From Oceanospirillales bacterium (GTDB lineage: Bacteria; Pseudomonadota; Gammaproteobacteria; Pseudomonadales; Balneatricaceae): DNA of 64,000 nucleotides. Shown here piece after piece: positions 56,130 through 64,000 of the stretch (positions are counted from its first letter, which is position 1; every line of letters begins with the position of its first letter). The stretch spans positions 39,503-103,502 of the forward strand of contig JAAEYW010000012.1 of the NCBI GenBank assembly GCA_018223185.1, written 5' to 3'. The position numbers and the translations under genes were made by a program. The notes under the pieces were generated by a model. The model was not told the origin of the DNA and did no database searches. It was given only the letters and a program-made list of their open reading frames with translations.

Positions 56130-56205
56130 TGGCGTCCCATAGGGGGTTCGAACCCCTGTTACCGCCGTGAAAGGGCGGTGTCCTAGGCCACTAGACGAAT
56201 GGGAC
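56130..56205 (-). tRNA. tRNA-Glu (UUC)
   Basis: 76 nt with encoded CCA. Acceptor GTCCC.../...GGGAC, anticodon TTC, intact TTCGAAC T-loop. Last gene of a Glu-Gly-Glu tRNA transcript. Confidence 0.95.
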
Positions 56206-56228
56206 GCAGTACAGACATGCTGTAGATC

Positions 56229-56304
56229 TGGAGCGGAATATCGGGCTCGAACCGACGACCTGAACCTTGGCAAGGTTCCGCTCTACCAACTGAGCTAATT
56301 CCGC
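56229..56304 (-). tRNA. tRNA-Gly (GCC)
   Basis: 76 nt with encoded CCA. Acceptor GCGGAAT/ATTCCGC, anticodon GCC, T-loop GTTCGAG. Second gene of the Glu-Gly-Glu run. Confidence 0.95.
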
Positions 56305-56315
56305 TTTACAAAAGG

Positions 56316-56391
56316 TGGCGTCCCATAGGGGGTTCGAACCCCTGTTACCGCCGTGAAAGGGCGGTGTCCTAGGCCACTAGACGAATGGGAC
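56316..56391 (-). tRNA. tRNA-Glu (UUC)
   Basis: 76 nt, identical to the copies at 56130 and 56949 as read here. First gene of the Glu-Gly-Glu run, downstream of the promoter at 56431-56459. Confidence 0.95.
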
Positions 56392-56430
56392 ACAGTCACA
56401 TTTGTAACTTCCTCGTCAGAGGAGGCGCGT

Positions 56431-56459
56431 ATATTAATGACTAACCCCTCCTTCGTCAA
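56431..56459 (-). promoter_or_regulatory. Sigma-70 promoter for the Glu-Gly-Glu tRNA run
   Basis: On the minus strand -35 TTGACG (56454-56459), 17-bp spacer and -10 TAATAT (56431-56436), followed by a GC-rich discriminator (ACGCGCC), as expected for stable-RNA genes under stringent control. Confidence 0.8.
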
Positions 56460-56861
56460 GAGAAAAAAAGCAAAAAAGATATACAAATAATATATCTGCA
56501 GCACGCAGGAAAACACTGAAAAAATGAGCAATGAACTATCCGCTTTATCGGCGGCATCCCAGTCTGATTCGTATCAGGGAAGTCAGTACCGAAGTGAGAA
56601 GGTGAATAATTGGATAACAAAGAAAAGAGTCGCGATCAGTATGATTGGAATAAAGGAACTGCGGGAGAATTGCCTGCTTTCATAGTGCTATTCGAAGCCA
56701 TATGAGCAGGGTGATCAAGCGCCTGCCGATATTCGGACGTAACAACTGCGCACTTTATCGGGGTCAGTTCAAGACCAGCAATGAACAACGAACAACGAAC
56801 AACGAACAACGAATTCAGTACGAGGCGTAAAAAGAAATAGAATGGGAATGTATCTTAAAAA
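56460..56861. other. Spacer between tRNA runs, no gene
   Basis: No coding signal. Bases 56780-56814 are a short tandem array of the 7-bp unit AACGAAC (about 4-5 copies). Bases ~56758-56770 (TCGGGGTCAGTTCA) recall the ends of the palindromic elements near 17071. The spacer looks like repeat-derived sequence between the duplicated tRNA units. Confidence 0.5.
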
Positions 56862-56937
56862 TGGAGCGGAATATCGGGCTCGAACCGACGACCTGAACCT
56901 TGGCAAGGTTCCGCTCTACCAACTGAGCTAATTCCGC
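56862..56937 (-). tRNA. tRNA-Gly (GCC)
   Basis: 76 nt with encoded CCA, identical to the copy at 56229. Second gene of the upstream Glu-Gly pair. Confidence 0.95.
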
Positions 56938-56948
56938 TTTACAAAAGG

Positions 56949-57024
56949 TGGCGTCCCATAGGGGGTTCGAACCCCTGTTACCGCCGTGAAAGGGCGGTGT
57001 CCTAGGCCACTAGACGAATGGGAC
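56949..57024 (-). tRNA. tRNA-Glu (UUC)
   Basis: 76 nt with encoded CCA and anticodon TTC. First gene of the upstream Glu-Gly pair, 33 bp after the -10 box at 57058. Confidence 0.95.
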
Positions 57025-57057
57025 GCTGAGTGACTCCGTTTCCGGAAGACGGTGCGT

Positions 57058-57086
57058 ATCTTATTGATATGCCCCCTTTCGGTCAA
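57058..57086 (-). promoter_or_regulatory. Sigma-70 promoter for the upstream Glu-Gly tRNA pair
   Basis: On the minus strand -35 TTGACC (57081-57086), 17-bp spacer and -10 TAAGAT (57058-57063). Independent of the second tRNA promoter at 56431. Confidence 0.75.
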
Positions 57087-57171
57087 CCCCTTTGACACGA
57101 TTTTGTAGCATTTATTTCATCATTTCCCGCCCCCGACAATCATCCCAACGGGAACTGAGTCCTCAACAGCA

Positions 57172-57636
57172 TTACAGAGGGATAGCGGTGCTGAACTTAT
57201 CCCGTCGTAGTGAGATAAGCGTACGAAACTTGGCCAGGTTAGTATCTGTAGCAAGATACTTTCGGGTAAAGGCCTCATAGCTTTCCATATCCTCCACCAG
57301 CAGCATCAGCAGAAAATCCACTTCACCGGTCACCTGATAACACTGAGTCACCTCAGGGGCAGTATCCATTTTTCGCTTGAAAGCATCATAGATATCCAGC
57401 TGATCCCTGACCATCTCAACTTCGACAATAATATTGATATAACGACCCACCAGACGCGGATTGATGAGCGCCACTTCCGCCATTATGACGCCACTCTCCC
57501 GCAGCTTGCGAACCCGGCGAAGACAAGCCGGCGGCGAAAGCCCTATCCGTTCTGCCAGACTCTGATTACTGATCCGGCTGTCCTTTTGCAGGATATTGAG
57601 AATATTACGATCAATACGATCCAGCTCAAATGACAT
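57172..57636 (-). CDS. Lrp/AsnC-family transcriptional regulator
   Basis: 154 residues from ATG 57636 (MSFELDRIDRNILNILQKDS), with GGA 7 nt upstream; a start at 57678 is possible but non-typical. The N-terminal HTH (SRISNQSLAERIGLSPPACL) and C-terminal RAM ligand domain (INIIVEVEM, CYQVTGEVDFLLMLLVEDME) are complete. Such regulators respond to amino acids. A palindrome with Lrp-like arms lies at 57694-57718 in the gap to the divergent Gate-domain gene, suggesting control of that gene and of itself. Confidence 0.95.
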   Translation of the reverse strand: MSFELDRIDRNILNILQKDSRISNQSLAERIGLSPPACLRRVRKLRESGVIMAEVALINPRLVGRYINIIVEVEMVRDQLDIYDAFKRKMDTAPEVTQCYQVTGEVDFLLMLLVEDMESYEAFTRKYLATDTNLAKFRTLISLRRDKFSTAIPL

Positions 57637-57693
57637 ATAAGCATCCAACACGTTAATTATACGAATGATAAGTACCATTAAAATGTAATTTTA

Positions 57694-57718
57694 TTTCGTA
57701 TATTGTCAATTTACGAAA
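57694..57718. promoter_or_regulatory. Probable Lrp/AsnC operator
   Basis: Perfect 7-bp arms TTTCGTA and TACGAAA separated by 11 AT-rich bp, with a third half-site TACGAA at 57660-57665. It is located in the intergenic space between the Lrp gene and the divergent Gate-domain gene. Confidence 0.55.
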
Positions 57719-57822
57719 CATTAAAACAGAATTCTTAATTACACTAGCAACTCTTACCAACAGTGCAACTGATCATCAACCAGATCGTTTTTCAGGCAAC
57801 GGTTTCCAGGAAGGAATTCCCC

Positions 57823-58830
57823 ATGCAGCAACCATTACTCCGTCAGTTTTTTCATTACACCCTGCCCAGCCTTGCCCGGGAGATTACCGCTGTTTGTCTG
57901 TTGCTTTTTAAACTGATGATTCCGGTATTAATCGTCGTCAAAGCGCTTGAGGAGTTAGGGGCTATTCCCTATATCAGCCGGGCGCTGGAACCGGTTATGC
58001 TTCTGGTTGGATTACCGGAGTCTATGGGACTTGTGTGGACCACCACCCTGCTAACCAATATCTACGGTGGTATGCTGATCTTCTTTCAACTGGCGCCACA
58101 GGAAAACCTCACAGTCGCGCAGGTTACGGTGTTAAGCAGTATGCTGCTGATCGCCCACAGCCTGCCGATTGAGCTACGTATCGTTCAGAAAGCCGGTGTC
58201 CGGATTACCGTTGCTTTGTTACTACGGGTCTGCGCTGCACTGGCTCTGGGAGGCCTGCTGCATCTGAGCTATCAGTGGGGAGGCTGGTTGCAGCAACCGG
58301 TCGAGCTGATCTGGCAGACTCCGGTCACCGATAACAGCTTGTTAAGCTGGGGGATCAGTCAGCTTAAAAGTTTTGCGATGATCGTTATAATCATCACAGC
58401 CCTGATGAGCCTGCTGCGATTTTTACGCTGGATACATATTGAGCGACTGATGATCTGGCTTTTACAACCCTTATTAAAACTGCTGGGAATCGGCACTCAG
58501 GCCACGTCTCTGACAATTATTGGTGTCACCCTGGGACTTTCTTTCGGCGGCGGACTGCTGATCAGGGAAGCACAAAACGGGCATATCAGTGCAAAGGACT
58601 GTTTTTCCGCCCTCTGTCTTTTAAGTCTGTGCCATAGCGTCATAGAAGACACCCTGCTGGTTATGACTCTGGGCGCCGATCTTTCGGGTGTTCTCTGGGC
58701 CCGGCTCGCGTTCAGTCTGATATTTGTCGCCATAATGACCCGCTGCCTGAACCGCACATCAGATGCTTTTCAGCAGCGCTGGCTGCTCAACACCTATGAC
58801 AACAGCAAGGATAGCCTCAATGCAAACTGA
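57823..58830 (+). CDS. Gate (nucleoside recognition) domain membrane protein
   Basis: 335 residues from ATG 57823, with AAGGAA 7 nt upstream. About eight membrane helices and the 'nucleoside recognition' Gate-domain pattern (MGLVWTTTLLTNIYGGMLIF, TVLSSMLLIAHSLPIELRIV; second half SFGGGLLIREAQNGHIS, ALCLLSLCHSVIEDTLLVM). Proteins with Gate domains include SpmA/B and transporters. Here it is a stand-alone membrane protein, probably a transporter of a small polar solute. It is controlled by a divergent Lrp gene and overlaps rarD by 11 bp. Confidence 0.85.
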   Translation: MQQPLLRQFFHYTLPSLAREITAVCLLLFKLMIPVLIVVKALEELGAIPYISRALEPVMLLVGLPESMGLVWTTTLLTNIYGGMLIFFQLAPQENLTVAQVTVLSSMLLIAHSLPIELRIVQKAGVRITVALLLRVCAALALGGLLHLSYQWGGWLQQPVELIWQTPVTDNSLLSWGISQLKSFAMIVIIITALMSLLRFLRWIHIERLMIWLLQPLLKLLGIGTQATSLTIIGVTLGLSFGGGLLIREAQNGHISAKDCFSALCLLSLCHSVIEDTLLVMTLGADLSGVLWARLAFSLIFVAIMTRCLNRTSDAFQQRWLLNTYDNSKDSLNAN

Positions 58831-59734
58831 TACACAGAATTCAAATAAAGGCATTTTTTTTGCTCTATCCGCTTACGGTATGTGGGGACTGTTTCCCATC
58901 TACTTTAAAAGCGTGGCCTCTGTCGGCCCATTTGAAGTGCTCTCCCACCGGATTATCTGGTCAGTGATTTTTATGGCTTTGTTTATTGCCATATCCGGCC
59001 GGTGGCAGGAACTGATGCGAAACATCCGACAAAAAAGGCTTCTGTTAAACCTGACCGTTTCAGCTATTTTGATTTCCATTAACTGGGTGGTCTTTATCTG
59101 GTCCGTAGGACAGGGACATATTCTGGACACGTCGATGGGATACTTTATCAATCCACTTGTCAGTCTGCTGTTAGGGATGGTAATTCTTGGCGAGCGTCTT
59201 CGCAGGGTTCAGTGGCTTGCAGTCCTGATGGCGGTTGCAGGAGTTGCCTATCAGCTTATTCTGCTTGGAAGCCTGCCCTGGGTTGCTTTAGTGCTGGCCT
59301 GTAGCTTTGGCACCTATGGACTGTTGCGCAAACAAATAGTGGTAGACCCGTTCTCCGGCCTGTTGATTGAAACACTGATACTCAGCCCTTTTGCCCTGCT
59401 ATATATGTTCTGGCTGACACAACACAACGAATTGGTCTTTCTCTCTGAAAGCGTTCAGATGTCCGGACTCCTGATTGCAGCAGGTATTGTCACCAGTCTG
59501 CCTCTCATCTGTTTTGCTGCGGGAGCCAGACGCCTGACACTGACAATTAACGGGCTGCTGATGTACATTACTCCCAGCCTTACCTTTATCCTCGCAGTCG
59601 TGGTTTACGATGAACCGCTGCACCCGGATCGGCTGGTGACCTTCGCACTGATCTGGACTGGGTTGATTCTGTTCACCGCAGAGGGTGTCTGGCAGAGTAC
59701 AAAAATACCGGTTAAAGCATTGGAAACCCGGTAA
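58820..59734 (+). CDS. rarD: EamA-family transporter RarD
   Basis: 304 residues from ATG 58820 (MQTDTQNSNKG), with AAGG upstream inside the preceding gene; it overlaps that gene by 11 bp. Ten membrane helices in two EamA halves and RarD-specific blocks are present: GIFFALSAYGMWGLFPIYFK, LSHRIIWSV, SINWVVFIWSVGQGHILDTS, MGYFINPLVSLLLGM. RarD (chloramphenicol-sensitivity protein) substrates are not settled; drug/metabolite export is the general role. Co-transcribed with the Gate-domain gene under Lrp control, so amino-acid-related export is conceivable. Confidence 0.93.
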   Translation: MQTDTQNSNKGIFFALSAYGMWGLFPIYFKSVASVGPFEVLSHRIIWSVIFMALFIAISGRWQELMRNIRQKRLLLNLTVSAILISINWVVFIWSVGQGHILDTSMGYFINPLVSLLLGMVILGERLRRVQWLAVLMAVAGVAYQLILLGSLPWVALVLACSFGTYGLLRKQIVVDPFSGLLIETLILSPFALLYMFWLTQHNELVFLSESVQMSGLLIAAGIVTSLPLICFAAGARRLTLTINGLLMYITPSLTFILAVVVYDEPLHPDRLVTFALIWTGLILFTAEGVWQSTKIPVKALETR

Positions 59735-59735
59735 T

Positions 59736-59767
59736 AAAAAACACCGGGAAAGCCGGTGTTTTTTTTT
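59736..59767 (+). terminator. Rho-independent terminator of rarD
   Basis: Stem AACACCGG/CCGGTGTT with a 5-nt loop and a run of more than seven T, directly after the rarD stop. Confidence 0.9.
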
Positions 59768-59794
59768 GCACTTAGGGACTTAACTCACACGCGA

Positions 59795-61144
<1,350 letters not shown>

Positions 61145-61331
61145 TCAAACCCACTCTGACTGACATATCCGTAATCAGCATCTGTCAGAATAAGTAATTC
61201 ATCCTGCCTTGTTACTCATTTCAGTGTTGCCGGATTAACACTTTGCAGTTTCACCTATCGGTCGTGCACCATGAAATACGCATGAGAAATCCTCATAGCA
61301 AGCCTCTCCGATATGATTCTTCGCGCTACAA

Positions 61332-62003
61332 CTATGATTCATCCGGTTTCTCTTTACTGACTGAATTCAGTTGCTTATACAATGTTTCAAGATTTTTCCG
61401 GTGAGTGAGAATAATCACCTCATCTGCCTGCTCAATCCGCTGGTCGTCTTGCGGAATAATCAGTTTTTCGTTTCGATAAATACACATAACGCGACTATTT
61501 TTGGGTAACGACAGACTGCTGATTGTGCCAACATCTTTTTCCTGGGCAACAAACGAAAACGGAGATGCGTCGTAACGAAACATCGTTGATAACTCAAACG
61601 GATCACGGCCCTCGAACATATCTGCAAGGTGCCGACCGATGGTTCGTGACGGCGTAATAGTGGCCTCAAGTCCGAGTTCGATGCAGATATGTTCATAACC
61701 CGGATCCTCAATCCTGGTAACAACCTTGCTAAACCCTAACGAGCGCCCAACCAGGCTAGCAATAATATTTGTCTGGTCATGACCGGTAAGGCAGTAAAGT
61801 ACGTCTGCTTCTTCCGGATTCGTTTCCCGTAACAATGATGGTTTGCTGCCATCTCCGAGCAGAAAGCCACAATCCAGATCTGTACTGAGCTCTTCAATTT
61901 TTTCTTTATCCTGCTCTATAATAATCACCTCATGGTTACGCTTTAACAGGAACTGTGCCGTCATTATTGCAGTGGAACCTGCACCAACAAATATCGCTTT
62001 CAT
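61332..62003 (-). CDS. TrkA-like K+ uptake regulatory subunit
   Basis: 223 residues with one RCK unit: Rossmann TrkA-N domain (FVGAGSTAIMTAQFLLKRNH, acidic ends IIIEQD, LLGDGS) and a TrkA-C domain (~140-215). It is half the length of classical two-unit TrkA, like KtrA/single-RCK forms, and binds NAD(H)/ATP to gate the membrane subunit. AAGGAG precedes the ATG. The start overlaps the trkH stop by 4 bp, so it pairs with that channel. Confidence 0.92.
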   Translation of the reverse strand: MKAIFVGAGSTAIMTAQFLLKRNHEVIIIEQDKEKIEELSTDLDCGFLLGDGSKPSLLRETNPEEADVLYCLTGHDQTNIIASLVGRSLGFSKVVTRIEDPGYEHICIELGLEATITPSRTIGRHLADMFEGRDPFELSTMFRYDASPFSFVAQEKDVGTISSLSLPKNSRVMCIYRNEKLIIPQDDQRIEQADEVIILTHRKNLETLYKQLNSVSKEKPDES

Positions 62004-63424
62004 GCTAACTCCTTACGTTTGCCAATCCAGTTTGGCAAATACAACACAACCAGCAACGCTATAACTTCCAGCCGCCCAAAGAGCATATCCAGGCATAATA
62101 TAAGCTTCAGCAACACCGGCATATCGGCAGAGGTTATTCCGGTACTTAAACCAACCGTGGCACTGGCCGACACCACTTCAAACAAAGCATTCATTGGCTC
62201 ATAGCCGTAGATCAGAAATACGCACCAGGAGCTTGCCACAACACCCAGGAATAACAGGATAAGAATAAGTGCGCGCTGTATCTCAATATCATCCAGTATT
62301 TTTCCACCCAGCTTCGGATAGAGCACTGCCTGAGATGGCATTGTCGTGCGTTGCAGCACAACCTGAATCAGGCGCAGCAAAATCAGCAACCGTAATAACT
62401 TGATGCCCCCCGCCGTTGAACCCACCCCCCCACCGATTAACATCGAAACAATCATGCTTAATTTCGCGCTATCATCTATCAGGCTCAGATCAAGCGTCGA
62501 AAAGCCGGTTGTCGATTGTGCAGAGATCGCAAGTGACAACGCATGGCCGGCCGCTTCTCCAAACTGCATTCCAGAGTGAAGGCTGAATGAAACAAGCAAC
62601 AACAGAGCCAGCACAACAACGGCCACCAAAAGCGCATGCAGCTCCGTATCCTGAATACCTTTACGCCAGTTTTTTGAACAGGTGACAGCATACAACGACA
62701 AAGGTAAGGCTCCGCACAGGCCGAACCCCACAATAGCGAACCGGCTATACCAACTATCAATACCGGCAAGACTATTATCAAATGAGGAAAAACCACCGGT
62801 TGATACCGCCGCCAGGACATGGTTCACCGCCATCATGCCACTACCCGTTATCAGCCAGACCATAGCAATCCCAGCCAGAGTCAGTGAACTGTAGATAAAC
62901 AACATCTGACGCGCGTGGGTGCGTGTCGTTGTCGCCAGGGTTTCCCCTCCCAAAGGTACGCTCAGACTACGGCTGCTTATCTGGCTCCCCATTAACAGAG
63001 CAACAGACAGTACGATAATGCCAAGTCCTCCGTACCACTGCATCCATGAACGGGAAAATAAAAATGTCTGCGATTTGCCTGCCAGTTCGGAGGTCACAGT
63101 CAGGCCTGTCGTAGTGACAGCAGAGACCGCTTCAAACAAGGCATTATAAAAAGTTAACCCACTCCCCATAAATGGAAAAGTCATCAGTAACGGGGACAAA
63201 ATAAAGGCCAGTGCAACAATCGTCAGCGCCTCGTTCGTCTGTATATGCCGGGGCTCAACGATAGAACGTGACACACTCCAGAGAATCATCAGCACAGCAA
63301 TAACCACAAGGTAGCGTAAGGCAATATAAAAATCCTGAAAAAGCATTGCAGCGACCAGAGGCACAAGCGTTAGCAGAGCCAGCATGAAAGCAAGTAACCC
63401 GAGGTATTTTGCCAATACTGGCAT
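62000..63424 (-). CDS. TrkH-family potassium uptake protein
   Basis: 474 residues from ATG 63424, chosen because the first helix then matches family starts; ATGs at 63469 and 63511 would add a further hydrophobic stretch and cannot be excluded. Four pore repeats carry the selectivity-filter-like TxG motifs: AVTTTGLTVTS, AAVSTGGFSSFD, SAQSTTGFSTLD and SATVGLSTGIT. A glycine-rich intracellular loop (IGGGVGSTAGGIKLLRL) is present. Forms the K+ channel-like transporter with the TrkA-like subunit. Confidence 0.92.
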   Translation of the reverse strand: MPVLAKYLGLLAFMLALLTLVPLVAAMLFQDFYIALRYLVVIAVLMILWSVSRSIVEPRHIQTNEALTIVALAFILSPLLMTFPFMGSGLTFYNALFEAVSAVTTTGLTVTSELAGKSQTFLFSRSWMQWYGGLGIIVLSVALLMGSQISSRSLSVPLGGETLATTTRTHARQMLFIYSSLTLAGIAMVWLITGSGMMAVNHVLAAVSTGGFSSFDNSLAGIDSWYSRFAIVGFGLCGALPLSLYAVTCSKNWRKGIQDTELHALLVAVVVLALLLLVSFSLHSGMQFGEAAGHALSLAISAQSTTGFSTLDLSLIDDSAKLSMIVSMLIGGGVGSTAGGIKLLRLLILLRLIQVVLQRTTMPSQAVLYPKLGGKILDDIEIQRALILILLFLGVVASSWCVFLIYGYEPMNALFEVVSASATVGLSTGITSADMPVLLKLILCLDMLFGRLEVIALLVVLYLPNWIGKRKELA

Positions 63425-64000
63425 ACGTGCGGCATAACTTAGTTTGGCTGAAATAATGGCCATTAACATCGCCCGGAATGAAAGGATAAAACAGCTTGCA
63501 ACAAACGCCATTAGAAATGCTTCGGGTGACCGCAGATTCCCTGAGCCACAAAGTTTGATGACGATGTTACTTCAAGTGTAGGCAAATTTTTCACAAACAG
63601 AGTCAAACTAATTTCTGATCTACCCTTACTGTCGCTTAAGTACAGGCAGAAGGAAATGAATGTAAGCCATATTCATGTGGCTATCCGTTTGAATAAATCA
63701 GTCGAATAAAAAATAGCGATTATTGTGTCTATACCGTTCAGAAAGACAGAACATACGTAATGTGTAAAACAGGCACGATATGCCTGATAACAGAAGCACA
63801 GAGAGCCGTAGATGGGTAGGAGGTGCCTTTCTCGTTGACCCCCACAGGGAGTGTAGCGGCTCGTTCTCAAAAGAACAGACCGACCACCCGGAACACTGAG
63901 AGCGCAGAGGCTCCGCTAACAGGTAGGAGCTGCATCCTGCAGCGAAGGCGCGTAGCGCCGTTCTGGCAAGCGACGCAGTCGCGTCTCGCCACGTTTTCTT
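63425..64000. other. Right-end intergenic region with REP-like palindromes
   Basis: No gene recognised apart from possible N-terminal extension of trkH (to 63511). Bases ~63920-63996 carry consecutive palindromes (AGGAGCTGCATCCTGCAGCG, GGCGCGTAGCGCC, GCGACGCAGTCGC) of the dispersed REP type. ~63814-63830 (GGGTAGGAGGTGCC) may be a worn copy. The promoter of trkH should lie near 63520-63660. Confidence 0.5.

Larger units (their letters stand above)
56229..56391 (-). repeat. Duplicated 163-bp tRNA-Glu/tRNA-Gly unit, copy 1
   Basis: tRNA-Gly, an 11-bp spacer (TTTACAAAAGG as written on the plus strand) and tRNA-Glu. It recurs identically, spacer included, at 56862-57024; sequences outside the unit differ. 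Confidence 0.85.

Noticed and set aside
56780..56814. Short direct repeats considered as a CRISPR array
   Set aside because: The unit is only 7 bp, without spacers or cas genes.
56130..57086. tRNA cluster considered as an integration site of a genomic island
   Set aside because: No integrase, no truncated tRNA copy and no island-like gene content next to it; flanking genes are ordinary.

Overview
The window looks like a chromosomal stretch of a marine, motile gammaproteobacterium, probably of the Oceanospirillales type. The reasons are its mid-range GC content, the gene families present (QueF, PA2817-like protein, YdgA/DUF945, CbpA/CbpM, SbcCD, MepM-like M23 peptidase) and its many c-di-GMP and chemotaxis proteins. 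The lineage is inferred from gene content only. No phage, integrase, plasmid gene, CRISPR array or intact insertion sequence was seen.

Region 1 (1-11529, minus strand) is the most unusual part. It is a five-gene unit read from high to low coordinates: TolC-like outer-membrane lipoprotein, small HlyD-type adaptor, a 2377-residue surface protein, a GAF-like/HlyD fusion, and an M50-type membrane metalloprotease that runs off the left edge. The giant protein has an N-terminal LExRLMFDGAA tag, an EEIGH zincin-like motif, VCBS, thrombospondin-3 and Calx-beta-like repeats, and no RTX nonapeptides. No ABC transporter ATPase is present. This looks like a secretion and processing locus that differs from classical type I export.

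Region 2 (11873-17409) carries a chemoreceptor, a divergent bacteriohemerythrin, a DUF945 protein and a repeat-rich stretch. In that stretch a 70-residue gene lies between two copies of a short palindromic element.

Region 3 (17410-32989) holds sbcDC, a PilJ-type diguanylate cyclase, a YicG/TRIC-like channel and a large signalling cluster. The cluster contains a sensor kinase, a PhnD-like binding protein, REC-HDOD, REC-GGDEF-EAL and HTH-REC on the minus strand, with REC-degenerate HD-GYP and REC divergent from them.

Region 4 (33003-51413) is mostly housekeeping and metabolism: a 2-oxoglutarate dioxygenase; an AraC regulator followed by a lone hpaD with a good AraC-type operator; cbpAM; an M23 peptidase; gamma carbonic anhydrase; an Aer-like receptor; a eukaryotic-type HisA overlapping a GDSL lipoprotein; cytochrome b561; DUF4197; a periplasmic cyclophilin; a thioesterase; a nitroreductase; queF; and the yadGH ABC exporter.

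Region 5 (51471-64000) begins with a PBP-like/porin/GGDEF-EAL operon. It then has five tRNA genes (Glu, Gly) with a duplicated 163-bp unit and two strong promoters, an Lrp regulator divergent from a Gate-domain membrane protein and rarD, pobA, and a trkH/trkA potassium uptake pair.

Taken together, the window is rich in surface attachment (giant adhesin, c-di-GMP enzymes), oxygen and redox sensing (hemerythrin, chemoreceptors, b561) and aromatic-compound use (hpaD, pobA). A link between the signalling cluster and the adhesin locus is plausible but is inference.
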